Shown piece after piece: positions 45,422 through 55,012 of a stretch of DNA of 64,000 nucleotides. The stretch covers positions 62,001-126,000 of the forward strand of contig JAUCSE010000013.1 in NCBI GenBank assembly GCA_030445275.1. The letters run 5' to 3'. The position numbers and the translations under genes are program-made. This DNA comes from Mucilaginibacter sp. (lineage in GTDB: Bacteria; Bacteroidota; Bacteroidia; Sphingobacteriales; Sphingobacteriaceae). Position 1 is the first letter of the stretch. Each line of letters starts with the position of its first letter. Below the pieces are notes generated by a model. That model ran no database searches. It saw only the letters and a program-made list of their open reading frames with translations, and was not told where the DNA came from.

Positions 45422-47275
45422 ATGAAAGTTATAATTGCCGAAAAACCATCTGTAGCACGAGAGATAGCCAAAGTATTTGGCGCTACAACCAAAAAAGATG
45501 GCTACATGGAAGGCAAGGGATATACTTTTACCTGGGCATTCGGACATCTTTTACAGCTTGCACCACCACAGGAATATGGCTTTTACGGTTGGAGCATTCA
45601 AAACCTACCCATGCTACCGGCAAAATTCAAACTCAGTATCCGCAAGGTTAAAACCAAGGATGGTATTGTAGAGGATCCATCGGTAAAAAAACAACTAAAC
45701 ACCATCAAGGCTTTGTTTGACGAGGCTACGGAGATTATTGTGGCAACGGATGCAGGGCGCGAAGGCGAGCTTATTTTCCGCTATATTTATTATTACCTTA
45801 AATGCAAAAAGCCATTTAAAAGGCTTTGGATCTCCTCGCAAACTGACGAGGCCATTAAGGAAGGTTTTCGTAACCTGAAACCGGGCAGTGATTATGATAC
45901 CCTGTTCAATTCGGCACATTGCCGTTCCCAATCCGACTGGCTGGTTGGAATGAATGCTACGCAGGCATTAAGTATTTCGTCAGGAACCCGCTCGGTGCTT
46001 TCATTGGGCAGGGTGCAAACCCCTACCCTGGCCATGATCTGTTCGCGTTACCTGGAAAACAAAAATTTTGTGCCCCAACTGTATTACCAGGTTAGCATGC
46101 AGGTTGATAAAGATGGACAGGTTTTCAGGGCGATATCTGTTGATAGTTTTAAAACAAAGGAAGAAGGACAGGCAGTTACAGACAAGGTAGAAGATGTACC
46201 ATCAGGATTTCCAAACGGCGGCCACGTCATCAACGTTGAAGCTAAACCGCGTAAGGAGCCACCTCCCCTGCTACATGATTTGAGCAGTTTACAGCAGGAA
46301 GCCAATAAACGAAAAGGCTTTACCGCCGATCAAACGCTAACCTTGCTGCAAACCCTGTATGAAAATAAGCTGGTTACCTATCCGCGTACCGGCAGCCGCT
46401 ATATTGGCGATGATGTATTTGCGGGGGTACCAGTACTGATAGATAAGTTTAAGGATCATCCGGAGTTTGGTAAACAGGCTACTTTTCTTACCGGTATAAC
46501 GCTGAATAAGCGCAGTGTAAACGCGAAAAAGGTAACCGATCACCATGCCATACTCCCAACCGGCGAAACACCTTACCAGCTGTCAAATGACCTTCAAGCG
46601 GTATATGACCTGGTAGCTGCACGCATGCTGGAAGCTTTTCACCAGGAATGTATCAAGGAGATCACCAAGATCACGGTGCAATCAGGAGCCATATTCACGG
46701 CCAGCGGAACAGTGATCAGTTCGGCCGGTTGGCGCGCGGTATTGAATGAACCTGACGAGGAAAAGAAGGACGAAGAAAACGCGAACCTTCCCAAAGTGCA
46801 AAAAGATGAGCGTTTGCCTATACCTGAAAAAGCCCTGCTTGAGAAACAAACCAAACCCAAACCACTTTATAACGAAGCCTCGCTGTTAAAAGCACTGGAA
46901 ACAGCTGGCAAAGAAATTGAGGACGAAGAGCTGCGCTACGCCATGAAAGACAGCGGTCTTGGCACGCCTGCTACCCGCGCATCCATCATTGAAACGCTAA
47001 TAAAAAGAGATTACATTACCCGGGAGAAAAAAAATTTGGTACCAACCGAAACCGGCCTGAATGTGTATCATGTGGTAAAAGATCAGAAAATAGCACAGGC
47101 CGAACTTACCGGTAACTGGGAGAAGCGTTTGGAGGAGATTCGCTCGGGTGCTTCTGTAAATGATTTTCAGCAGGAGATTAAAACTTACACCCGTAATATA
47201 ACCCAGGAGCTTTTATTAGCAGGTAAAGGATTGATGGCAAAACGAACAGAAATGAACAAAACGCCCCAAAACTGA
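45422..47275 (+). CDS. topB: DNA topoisomerase III (type IA)
   Basis: The 617-residue enzyme starts with the Toprim motif 'MKVIIAEKPSVAREIAKVFG', includes the acidic 'VATDAGREGELIFRYI' (about residues 104-119), 'QTPTLAMI', and the catalytic Tyr320 in 'VTYPRTGSRYIGDD'. The C-terminal end is short, without zinc ribbons. It relaxes negative supercoils and resolves recombination intermediates. A ribosome site AAGGAG is 9 bp upstream of the ATG. Chromosomal topB-like genes of this size also occur on conjugative elements in Bacteroidota, but no conjugation genes are seen here. Confidence 0.94.
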   Translation: MKVIIAEKPSVAREIAKVFGATTKKDGYMEGKGYTFTWAFGHLLQLAPPQEYGFYGWSIQNLPMLPAKFKLSIRKVKTKDGIVEDPSVKKQLNTIKALFDEATEIIVATDAGREGELIFRYIYYYLKCKKPFKRLWISSQTDEAIKEGFRNLKPGSDYDTLFNSAHCRSQSDWLVGMNATQALSISSGTRSVLSLGRVQTPTLAMICSRYLENKNFVPQLYYQVSMQVDKDGQVFRAISVDSFKTKEEGQAVTDKVEDVPSGFPNGGHVINVEAKPRKEPPPLLHDLSSLQQEANKRKGFTADQTLTLLQTLYENKLVTYPRTGSRYIGDDVFAGVPVLIDKFKDHPEFGKQATFLTGITLNKRSVNAKKVTDHHAILPTGETPYQLSNDLQAVYDLVAARMLEAFHQECIKEITKITVQSGAIFTASGTVISSAGWRAVLNEPDEEKKDEENANLPKVQKDERLPIPEKALLEKQTKPKPLYNEASLLKALETAGKEIEDEELRYAMKDSGLGTPATRASIIETLIKRDYITREKKNLVPTETGLNVYHVVKDQKIAQAELTGNWEKRLEEIRSGASVNDFQQEIKTYTRNITQELLLAGKGLMAKRTEMNKTPQN

Positions 47276-47583
47276 GTAGCCCTACTTATTTATCTACTAA
47301 ATCGTTTATTCTTAATAAAAAAAGGTAATACTGACCTATTAGTCCTTAAATATTTTTTTTATACTTGCCGTATCAATTAAGAGTAAGCAACTCTGCTTAC
47401 CCATTGTGATAAGGTTTAGGTTGAAAGTCCCCGGCGGCGAGCGCTTAGGGGACTTTCGTTTTATATCCGTGTAAAGTTATTGTATGCTTTCACCAGTGAT
47501 ATTATCTTATTATTAAGTTTAAAAATCATACAAATTGTATTAAACCAATTACCTTTGAGAGAATAATAAAACCTGAATCATCA
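47276..47583. other. intergenic region with two hairpins
   Basis: These 308 bp between topB and the PAP2 gene hold a small hairpin at 47383-47400 (GTAAGCA/TGCTTAC) and the large one at 47423-47457. The two could be part of a small RNA ending at about 47463. Confidence 0.5.
47423..47463 (+). terminator. intrinsic terminator, possibly end of a small RNA
   Basis: GAAAGTCCCC (47423-47432) pairs with GGGGACTTTC (47448-47457) over 10 bp with a 15-nt G/C-rich loop, followed by GTTTTAT. It is 148 bp after the topB stop, further than usual for a simple terminator. Confidence 0.7.
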
Positions 47584-48192
47584 ATGCCTATGAAACCGGT
47601 CCTGAAAACATCTTTTTTTTTCCTGCTATTACTTATAACTCCAGCACTGGTTTCGCGGTCATGGGCACAATCAGGTCTTCAAAAGCTGGATGACCACATC
47701 ATGATCGATCTGATGGATCATCGTACTCCTGAACAAACCGATATATTCATGTTTCTAAGCCGCACCCATCTTTATGGCGATATTGGGGTTCCGGCTGGTT
47801 TACTGGTGGGTGGCATTGTAGGTAACGACAAACAAATGCGGCAAAACTCCTTGTATGTAGCCAGCAGTACGCTGCTTTCAACAGGGCTTACTTTTTTAAT
47901 TAAACATATTGTTAAACGCCCGAGGCCATTTATTCAAAATATTAACATCGTTCCGGTTTACCGGGCGGGCAGTACTTCATTCCCTTCAGGGCATACGTCA
48001 AGTAGTTTCGCTACGGCAACGGCACTATCCCGAGCCTATCCTAAGTGGTATGTAATAGCGCCGGCATTTTTATGGGCAGGTTCGGTCAGCTATTCGCGGA
48101 TGTACCTGGGTGTCCATTACCCTACTGATGTTGCAGCTGGGGCAGCCATTGGGGTTGGGTCAACCTTTATCTTGCAATCTCTTAAAAAGTAA
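47584..48192 (+). CDS. PAP2-family phosphatase, secreted or membrane
   Basis: The 202-residue protein has a signal peptide (about 1-29) and the three PAP2 motifs: K107-x6-R114-P115, PSGH (134-137) and SR(171-172)-x5-H178-x3-D182. These enzymes dephosphorylate lipid phosphates such as undecaprenyl diphosphate or phosphatidate at the outer face of the inner membrane. Two possible ATGs are six bases apart, and the choice does not change the interpretation. The gene is alone. Confidence 0.92.
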   Translation: MPMKPVLKTSFFFLLLLITPALVSRSWAQSGLQKLDDHIMIDLMDHRTPEQTDIFMFLSRTHLYGDIGVPAGLLVGGIVGNDKQMRQNSLYVASSTLLSTGLTFLIKHIVKRPRPFIQNINIVPVYRAGSTSFPSGHTSSSFATATALSRAYPKWYVIAPAFLWAGSVSYSRMYLGVHYPTDVAAGAAIGVGSTFILQSLKK

Positions 48193-48257
48193 TTTTAATA
48201 GTAGACGCATGTGATGCGCCTCTACCTTTATTTTTTTTAGAGCCTCCTGAGTTTATA

Positions 48258-50666
48258 TTATTCTGCCCTCAAACTTTTAACAGGATTAGCCATAGCCGTT
48301 TTAACTGCTTCATAACTCAATGTCAGCATAGCAATTAGCAGGGAAATAACACCAGCCAACGCAAATATCCGCCAGGACAGGTCAATACGATAAGCAAAGC
48401 CCTGTAACCACCTTAGCATAGCATACCAGCCTAATGGGGCGGCAATTAAAAAAGCTATCAGGATCAATTGCAGAAAATCACTAGCAAACAGGGCAGTAAG
48501 CTGGGGTAATGACGCACCCAGTACTTTACGTATGCCAAACTCCTTTACCCGTTGCTCTGCCGAAAACATGACAAGTCCCAGCAAGCCCAAACACGATATT
48601 ACGATGGCTATTATGGCAAATACTATAGAAAGCTGAGTAATAATCAATTCGCTACTGTAAAGCTTTTTGTATTCCTGATCAACAAACTGGTAGGCGAATG
48701 GATAGTTAGGGTTAATATCCTTGTAAACTTTGGTAAGACTTGCAAGAGCCTCCCTGGTTTTACCCGTTTGGGTTTTGATAAGAATAACACCAAAATTTTC
48801 GCCTTCTTTTACATCAATCATTACCGGTTTTATAGGTTCATGTAATGATTGAGTATGATAATCTTTAAGCACCGCGATGATATGGCCACGCTTTTTCCAT
48901 GCCGATACCCATTTGCCGATCGGATTTTTCATACCCATTTGCCTTACCGCTTCCTCATTCACCATAAAAGCGTCGGTTGAATCGGTAACAATTGCTGGCG
49001 AAAAATCACGGCCGTAGGCTATCTGTAACTTCATGATCTTAACAAAATCAAACCCTACCGACGACGGTTTAAATCCCACACTGGCGTTCCTTTCCTTGTC
49101 CTGCCAATTAATATCATCAGCTACAACAAAATTCATGGCATGCGGAGCCTCTGTACTCCGATCAACCATAGCCACACCCGGCATCTTTAACGCCTGATCC
49201 TTGAATAATAAATAATTGCTCTTTTTTGCCAATTCTCCTTCAATACGTACATAGATCAAATTTTCGCGATCATAGCCCAAATGGGTATTTTGCACATAGT
49301 TAGTTTGGCGCGAAATAACCAGCGTAGCGATAAGTAGTATAATGGACAGCACAAATTGAAAAATAGTTAAACTCTTTCTGAACCAGATAGCACCTTGTGT
49401 AAAACGGAGTACTCCCTTTAAAATACGTGCCGGCTGCAGCGATGACAAGTAAAGCGCGGGATAAATACCCGCAATAAAACCGGTAATGAATGTTAAGCCA
49501 AACAAAGAAAGCCAAAATGAGCCCTGTAAAAATGGCGGCCTAAATTGCTTTCCGGTAAAGTGATCAAATACGGGTAACAATACAATCAATAAAATGACTG
49601 ACACCAGCATGGCCAGGAACGAAAAAAGCAGCGATTCACCAAAAAACTGACCTATAAGGTTTGCCCTGCTCCCCCCTATTACCTTCCGTACTCCCACCTC
49701 CTTTGCCCGTTTTACTGATCGGGCAGTAGCCAGGTTCATAAAGTTAATACAGGCAATGATCAATATAAAAACGGCTGCTTCGCTAAAGATGCGTACATAC
49801 TCAATCCGCCCGCCTTCGGGTTTCCCATTTACAAAATTGCTATGCAGATACTGATCGCCAAAACGCTGCAAGCCAATGCGCGTTTGCGTCCCTGTATTTT
49901 TAGCAAGCCGGGTTTGCAGGTACTGGTTTATTTTGGCAGCTGTTTTCTCAGGATCAGCGGTTGGGGATAGTCGGATAAAAGTTTGAAAATTATTGGATGC
50001 CCAGTCAAGCAGCTTTTTCTGCGCATCCCAATTAAACAAAAAATCAAACTTCAGGGAGCTTTGCGCTGTAACATCCTCAAATACCGCGGATACTACAAAG
50101 CTAAGTCGATTTTCATAACGGATACTTTTGCCAATGGCTTGTTCGGGGCTGTTAAAGAACATGGCAGCCATTTTACGTGAAATGGCTATGCCGCTCATAT
50201 CGCGCAGCGCCGTTTCGGCGTTGCCTGCAATAATGGGATAGTTAAACAGTTTAAAAAAATCTTTACCGGCACGAGAGCCTTCCAGCTTCATAACCTTTTC
50301 TCCCACCTGAAAGGTTTCTGCATGCCCCCAGGGTAGTTCATAACCTGTGGCGTAAATGGTTTCCAGTTTTACTCCGGGGATAACATCCTTCATATCCTCT
50401 AGTAAGAATTCAATTTTCCCGTTAACATATTTTAAGGGTGATGAATAGCTACTGCTAACCTTTCCGCCGGCAGTTGTAGTTTGATAAATGGTGTACAGAT
50501 TTTTTTCGTCCGGGTGAAAATTATCGATGTGCCGTTCGTCCTGCACCCACAAAAAAATAAACAGGCAACAGGTTATTCCCAAAGCGAGCCCGCTTATATT
50601 AATCACTGTATGTACCTTATGGCGCATCATGTAACGCCAGGCCGTCCTGAAAAAGTTCCTGAACAT
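48258..50666 (-). CDS. FtsX/MacB-type ABC transporter permease
   Basis: The 802-residue protein has the layout of Bacteroidota FtsX-type permeases: an N-terminal TM helix, a MacB-like periplasmic domain, an FtsX domain with three helices (about 280-420), a second periplasmic domain, and a C-terminal FtsX domain ('GIRKVLGASLPQLTALF', about 715-731). No ATPase subunit is nearby. It is the last gene of an operon with the three concanavalin-like secreted proteins (spacing 10 bp to the preceding one), so it may export or anchor them, or take part in a mechanotransmission complex. That link is inference. Confidence 0.92.
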   Translation of the reverse strand: MFRNFFRTAWRYMMRHKVHTVINISGLALGITCCLFIFLWVQDERHIDNFHPDEKNLYTIYQTTTAGGKVSSSYSSPLKYVNGKIEFLLEDMKDVIPGVKLETIYATGYELPWGHAETFQVGEKVMKLEGSRAGKDFFKLFNYPIIAGNAETALRDMSGIAISRKMAAMFFNSPEQAIGKSIRYENRLSFVVSAVFEDVTAQSSLKFDFLFNWDAQKKLLDWASNNFQTFIRLSPTADPEKTAAKINQYLQTRLAKNTGTQTRIGLQRFGDQYLHSNFVNGKPEGGRIEYVRIFSEAAVFILIIACINFMNLATARSVKRAKEVGVRKVIGGSRANLIGQFFGESLLFSFLAMLVSVILLIVLLPVFDHFTGKQFRPPFLQGSFWLSLFGLTFITGFIAGIYPALYLSSLQPARILKGVLRFTQGAIWFRKSLTIFQFVLSIILLIATLVISRQTNYVQNTHLGYDRENLIYVRIEGELAKKSNYLLFKDQALKMPGVAMVDRSTEAPHAMNFVVADDINWQDKERNASVGFKPSSVGFDFVKIMKLQIAYGRDFSPAIVTDSTDAFMVNEEAVRQMGMKNPIGKWVSAWKKRGHIIAVLKDYHTQSLHEPIKPVMIDVKEGENFGVILIKTQTGKTREALASLTKVYKDINPNYPFAYQFVDQEYKKLYSSELIITQLSIVFAIIAIVISCLGLLGLVMFSAEQRVKEFGIRKVLGASLPQLTALFASDFLQLILIAFLIAAPLGWYAMLRWLQGFAYRIDLSWRIFALAGVISLLIAMLTLSYEAVKTAMANPVKSLRAE

Positions 50667-50676
50667 AGTATAAAAG

Positions 50677-51321
50677 TTAAAAGGTTTGCACTGTTAAATT
50701 CTTATAGGCCCCGGATGAGCTGTTCCCCAGCCAAAAGCCTGCCGAACCGGTTTTGAGATCTGGATCAAGCTCATTATACACCATTACCGGTTTGGGTTGG
50801 TTGTTTACAAAAACAGCAATGTTGCGCCCTTTTACTATTGCCTTAACATGAAACCATGCGGTAAGCGGCAACGTGGCCTTTGCCTGGTATTTGGTGGCTT
50901 CATAATCCCACCAGTTAAATTCCACCTTTTTCTCAGGCATGTACTGCACCGCGTTGATAGTTCCTGATGATCCGGGCCTGAAATAAAGAGCTTCGTAATG
51001 ATGCTGATCTTTAATGCGAAAAGCTAAACCTACATAACCAGCTTTGCCGGTAGGCGCCGCAATATCCAGTTCAATAACGCCATCCTTAAAATTTAACGTT
51101 TTGGGATATGCTACACTGGCTGATTTATAGTTGGCAATACTCCGTTTCAGGATGAGCGCTTTTGCACCCAGGTAATTATCAAAAGCATAATTTAAGGTAT
51201 CTGTTTGGGGGATTATCCACTCTGATAATTTTATAATAGTGTAATTATGCGGTTGTGTTTTTTGCTGAGCAAACGAATGACCCGCTATCAGCAGTAGTAA
51301 AAATGTAAAACACGTTTTCAT
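50677..51321 (-). CDS. secreted concanavalin-A-like domain protein (copy 3)
   Basis: The 214-residue protein has a signal peptide (about 1-19, SFAQ) and one beta-sandwich domain with 'FKDGVIELDIAAP', 'YVGLAFRIKDQHHYEALYFRPG', 'WFHVKAIVKGRNIAVFVNNQ' and 'GFWLGNSSSGAYKNLTV'. It is a relative of the two following genes and of the DUF1080/LamG-like superfamily, which bind or hydrolyse sugars. Identity to the neighbours is moderate; the same order of motifs is seen. It is next to the permease gene. Confidence 0.85.
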   Translation of the reverse strand: MKTCFTFLLLLIAGHSFAQQKTQPHNYTIIKLSEWIIPQTDTLNYAFDNYLGAKALILKRSIANYKSASVAYPKTLNFKDGVIELDIAAPTGKAGYVGLAFRIKDQHHYEALYFRPGSSGTINAVQYMPEKKVEFNWWDYEATKYQAKATLPLTAWFHVKAIVKGRNIAVFVNNQPKPVMVYNELDPDLKTGSAGFWLGNSSSGAYKNLTVQTF

Positions 51322-51325
51322 AATC

Positions 51326-51970
51326 TTATTTTTTTAATGCTATAATTGTCAAATTCTTCCAGTTCCCGGCCGAACCATTACCAACCCAATAGCCAATCAT
51401 TTTTCCACGCAATTCAATCAGTTGTTTCACTGTAAGCGCGGGTGATGTGCTGCCGTTAACAAACACATTGATCATCTTTCCCTTTACTTCCAGCCTAACG
51501 TGAAACCATTGATCAGGATCTGGCACAGGATTTACTGGTTTTTCGTATTGGTTCGGAAAATCGACCCGCAACTTCGGCCAGTCAAATTGCGGATTGGCTA
51601 TATATTGCACGGCGTGCAATTTTCTTACAGGATCGGTTGTTTTAAAATTGAACGGACGGAAGTAAACAGCCTCATAAGTGGTGTCATTAATACCATGAAA
51701 GGCTATGCCGACAAAACTTTGCTGAAGGAGATCTTTCCCTTTAATGTCAAACTCAATTGCACCTTCAGTAAACTGTTTTCCTTTAACCCAAGCAATACCC
51801 GGCCCCTCGGCTTCGTTTAACTTTATCACTATTGAGCCGTCTTCGTTTACTACACTCACAACTCTATTAAAGATTTTAAACCTTTCTGATGCATTGTTAC
51901 CTGATGCTTTGCGCTGTTGTCCAAAAACCGTGGCTGTGCTAAAAAGCATGGCTATAAATAATATTTTCAT
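51326..51970 (-). CDS. secreted concanavalin-A-like domain protein (copy 2)
   Basis: The 214-residue protein has a signal peptide (about 1-17) and a domain with 'TEGAIEFDIKGKDLLQQSFV', 'GIAFHGINDTTYEAVYFRPF', 'WFHVRLEVKGKMINVFVNGS' and 'GYWVGNGSAGNWKNLTI'. It has the same fold and near-equal length as the genes on both sides. Its start overlaps the stop of the upstream copy by four bases (ATGA), a sign of coupled translation. Confidence 0.86.
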   Translation of the reverse strand: MKILFIAMLFSTATVFGQQRKASGNNASERFKIFNRVVSVVNEDGSIVIKLNEAEGPGIAWVKGKQFTEGAIEFDIKGKDLLQQSFVGIAFHGINDTTYEAVYFRPFNFKTTDPVRKLHAVQYIANPQFDWPKLRVDFPNQYEKPVNPVPDPDQWFHVRLEVKGKMINVFVNGSTSPALTVKQLIELRGKMIGYWVGNGSAGNWKNLTIIALKK

Positions 51971-52614
51971 GGTGCTGTATTGATAGTTAGGTTGGCAAAA
52001 TCTTCGGCAAGCCCATCGGCATAAATACCAAACAGGCCATCAGTTCTTTCATTAATCAATGTGACCACTAAAGAAGGTGTGGATGAATGATTTACATAAA
52101 CGCTTAACTGCCTGCTTTTAAGCACAAGGGTAGCATGAAACCATTCATCAGGTCGCGGGACAGGGTTTACCGCATTTTCATATACCAGAGGATGTTCTTT
52201 ACGCAGTTTAGCATAATTATTATCAGGCAAACTCATATAAGCAACAGACCATTTACGCCTCAGCGTATCTGCATGCCTGAAATTAAATGGGCGAAAATAG
52301 AGAATATCGCAGGTTATTGTATCTATCCCGTGAAAGGCAATCCCCAGAAAACTTTTCAGAAATACATTTTTTCCGCGAAGATCAACATCAATTTGCCCTT
52401 GTTTAAAATTCACGCCTTTTAACCAAACAATTCCCTTACTGCTTATACCCTGTTTATCACCTCCTTTTAAGATACTTATCTCATTAGTCGGACCAGCAAC
52501 CAATTTATTTTCAGTAAACATTTGGCTCAGGTTAAAAGCTTCTGTTTGCTGCCCGTAGGTTCTCAGAACGTGGCAGGTTAATAAAACTGGTAGCAAATAA
52601 AATAACTTGTTCAT
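51967..52614 (-). CDS. secreted concanavalin-A-like domain protein (copy 1)
   Basis: The 215-residue protein has a signal peptide (about 1-21, TYGQ) and a domain with 'FKQGQIDVDLRGKNVFLKSF', 'GIAFHGIDTITCDILYFRPF', 'WFHATLVLKSRQLSVYVNHS' and 'GLFGIYADGLAEDFANLTI'. It is the first gene of the four-gene operon. The sandwich residues are conserved, but no catalytic acid pair is recognisable, so binding rather than catalysis is likely. Confidence 0.85.
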   Translation of the reverse strand: MNKLFYLLPVLLTCHVLRTYGQQTEAFNLSQMFTENKLVAGPTNEISILKGGDKQGISSKGIVWLKGVNFKQGQIDVDLRGKNVFLKSFLGIAFHGIDTITCDILYFRPFNFRHADTLRRKWSVAYMSLPDNNYAKLRKEHPLVYENAVNPVPRPDEWFHATLVLKSRQLSVYVNHSSTPSLVVTLINERTDGLFGIYADGLAEDFANLTINTAP

Positions 52615-52850
52615 ACTTTTAGTGATTGTAAATTGTGTTTAACTTTAGGCTGTTGGCTATTTGGTTAAAACAAACTTAAATTTGTTGACAAACCTGTACA
52701 ATTCATTTATCATTCAAGTTTTTTCAAGTTATATCATTTTGAAAAACAGTCCATTAACACATATCACCAATTATCACTTTCCTTGTCACAAAAAGCACTT
52801 TGATGCGTCTGTCCGTATAGCGCTATCTTCAATCCATTGCCCATTTTAAC

Positions 52851-54107
52851 ATGAACAATTCAGCTATAGAACAATTGTTAAAAATCATTGAGCAGCAGCT
52901 TGACTGGGGCGAGGCAGGCACCTGGCAAAGCAAAGATTTTGAAAACCTGAACCTGCTTATTTTTGATAAAACAAAAATCTCCTTAAGCGCGAGTACCCTG
53001 CGGCGAATATGGGGACGGGTAGCGTATCATCATTTACCCAGCCCCACCACGCTGGATACCCTGGCCCGCTTTGCCGGGTTCGAAAACTGGCGGGCATTTA
53101 CAAGGCAACAGAAACCCATAGAAGCACCTTTAAATAATACTGACAATACTCCGGAACAAATTAAACAGAAGCCCACCTGGCGCTTAAAAATAGCACTGAT
53201 CATTATTGCTATTATAGCTACTACACTCATTGCCATGTATATGAAAAAGGAGCCAGCCACCGTTGTTGGCGCTTACGCGTTTAGCTATAAACCGGTTACG
53301 CGTGATATTCCCAACTCGGTGATATTTAGTTATAATGCCACAACGTCACCTACCGATTCAGTTTTCATACAACAATCCTGGGATCCGCAAACGCGCACAT
53401 TGGTTGATAAGAATCTGAACCGGCATACTTCTGTTTACTATCGGCCCGGATCATACCATGCTAAATTGTTGGTTAACAAACAGATAGTAAAAGAGCTTCC
53501 GTTATTGATAGCCACCAATGGCTGGCTGGGTTTAATTGCGCATCAGCCTATACCTGTTTACCTTAACCGTACAGAATATATTAATCAGGATATGATGAGC
53601 TTACCGTTAGCCACAATTCTGAAAAAGAACATTGAGCTTGAGCCGCAGCCACCAATGGTTGAGTTTTATAATGTGGGTAATTTTGAACCTGTTCCGCTTA
53701 ATGATTTTTCTTTTAGCGTTGAGGTAAAAAACGGTTACTATGAGGGCGCTGCCACCTGCCGTTTTATGGAGATTTCCCTAATAACTGACGGAGTTCCGGT
53801 AATTATTCCCTTATCAGCTAAAGGATGTGTATCTGATCTGAATTTACTGGATGGCGCTAATATGGTATCTGGCAAAAAAACAGACCTGTCGGGCTTTGGT
53901 ACCGATCTGGGTGAATGGGTTAAGGTTACCTGCCGTAACACATCTTCAAAAATACAGTACTATGTTAATGATAAATTGGCCTATGAATCAGCACTTCCTC
54001 ATAAAAAATTAAATATTGTTGGGCTGGGTTATTATTTCCAGGGAACAGGTTCTGTAAAAAAAATAGAACTGCGACGGGCTGATAAAGTAGTATTTCAATC
54101 CTTTTAA
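52851..54107 (+). CDS. membrane-tethered regulator with extracytoplasmic beta-sandwich domain
   Basis: The 418-residue protein has an N-terminal DNA-binding-like region ('ISLSASTLRRIWGRVAYHHL', then 'SPTTLDTLARFAGFENWRAF', about residues 43-82) of a type common in Sphingobacteriaceae. A single transmembrane helix follows (about 108-125) and a 290-residue outer part ends in a concanavalin-like segment ('WVKVTCRNTSSKIQYYVNDK', about residues 360-380) that resembles the three secreted proteins of the divergent operon. I infer a one-component sensor that reads a ligand outside and regulates the divergent operon. No binding site was identified. Confidence 0.8.
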   Translation: MNNSAIEQLLKIIEQQLDWGEAGTWQSKDFENLNLLIFDKTKISLSASTLRRIWGRVAYHHLPSPTTLDTLARFAGFENWRAFTRQQKPIEAPLNNTDNTPEQIKQKPTWRLKIALIIIAIIATTLIAMYMKKEPATVVGAYAFSYKPVTRDIPNSVIFSYNATTSPTDSVFIQQSWDPQTRTLVDKNLNRHTSVYYRPGSYHAKLLVNKQIVKELPLLIATNGWLGLIAHQPIPVYLNRTEYINQDMMSLPLATILKKNIELEPQPPMVEFYNVGNFEPVPLNDFSFSVEVKNGYYEGAATCRFMEISLITDGVPVIIPLSAKGCVSDLNLLDGANMVSGKKTDLSGFGTDLGEWVKVTCRNTSSKIQYYVNDKLAYESALPHKKLNIVGLGYYFQGTGSVKKIELRRADKVVFQSF

Positions 54108-54111
54108 AAAC

Positions 54112-54137
54112 AAAAGGCCCCTCATTAAGGAGCCTTT
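54112..54137 (-). terminator. terminator of the DUF4249 operon
   Basis: On the minus strand AAAGGCTCCT and AGGGGCCTTT pair over 10 bp (one G-U), followed by TGTTTTT. It is about 50 bp past the DUF4249 stop; the structure is weaker on the plus strand because of one mismatch. Confidence 0.7.
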
Positions 54138-54186
54138 GCTTACTAATTATGATAGATATTGGGTTAAAATACTATTTATGCTCCCA

Positions 54187-55011
54187 TTATTGGGGCGGTA
54201 CAGTAATTGTTTTACTTGTTATGGTATAAGCGCTGAAATAGCCCAATACTCCTCCTGAAATATTACTTATTGGATTTGCCGGCGTAGCATTGTTACTATC
54301 GCCCGAAGCATCAGTATCAAGGCTGTAAAAGTACTTGTAAACAGCAGCATCAATGCATTGCATTTCAATCCGTACTTGTTTGCCGGTTCTTACTTCGCGG
54401 GTGGGGGCATCATTATCATTACTAAAATTCAGCCGGCCATTTACTTCCTGTCCATTGGTAAATTCATCGTCACTAACAAAAATGGTTTTCTCCTTGATGT
54501 TATCAATATATTGTATAAATCTGTAATAATTGCGGGTATCGGCAGGGTCTTTATATTTCACAGTTACCAGCCTTTGCAGGCTCTTATCTTTATTTTTGCT
54601 AAATTCATCAGTCACAATGTAAACGCTATCTAAACTTACCGGCTGCGGCATGATACTGGTTGAAGTATAAGTATTACTGCTGATATTAACCGTTAATTTA
54701 TAAGTGTGCCCGGGGATACCTGTAAGCGTACTGTTCTGGTAAACACCGTTGCCGGCAGCTACAAAAGGATAAACGGTGCCATCACTTTCAACACTAATCA
54801 GTGCACCACTTACGCCGTTTAAAGTATTATCATCTGTAAAGTTTTTAGACAGACTAATAGTAACTTTTGCGCCACCCGTTTGGTTGCTCACCAGGCCTTC
54901 AATCACATATTTTGGACTACTGTCCGGAACTTTCAGGTCTATTACCTTTTCGCATGAGCAAAAGAGCCCTAGCAATATCAGTAAAGCAGAAAAACGTATA
55001 GTATGCATCAT
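54187..55011 (-). CDS. DUF4249 lipoprotein
   Basis: I choose the ATG at 55011 (MMHTIRFSALLILLGLFCSC), giving a lipobox with Cys at about residue 18; a longer frame reaches upstream to 55143 but overlaps the receptor gene. The protein has an Ig/carboxypeptidase-regulatory-like first half ('YVIEGLVSNQTGGAKVTISL') and matches DUF4249, which is typical of lipoproteins encoded after FecA-type receptors. It is one base from the receptor stop and co-transcribed. The role may be a substrate-binding partner of the receptor. Confidence 0.87.
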   Translation of the reverse strand: MMHTIRFSALLILLGLFCSCEKVIDLKVPDSSPKYVIEGLVSNQTGGAKVTISLSKNFTDDNTLNGVSGALISVESDGTVYPFVAAGNGVYQNSTLTGIPGHTYKLTVNISSNTYTSTSIMPQPVSLDSVYIVTDEFSKNKDKSLQRLVTVKYKDPADTRNYYRFIQYIDNIKEKTIFVSDDEFTNGQEVNGRLNFSNDNDAPTREVRTGKQVRIEMQCIDAAVYKYFYSLDTDASGDSNNATPANPISNISGGVLGYFSAYTITSKTITVPPQ

Positions 55012-55012
55012 T

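Noticed and set aside
45422..47275. topB as a sign of an integrative conjugative element
   Set aside because: No relaxase, integrase, tra genes or attachment repeats were seen nearby; a chromosomal topB is the simpler reading.
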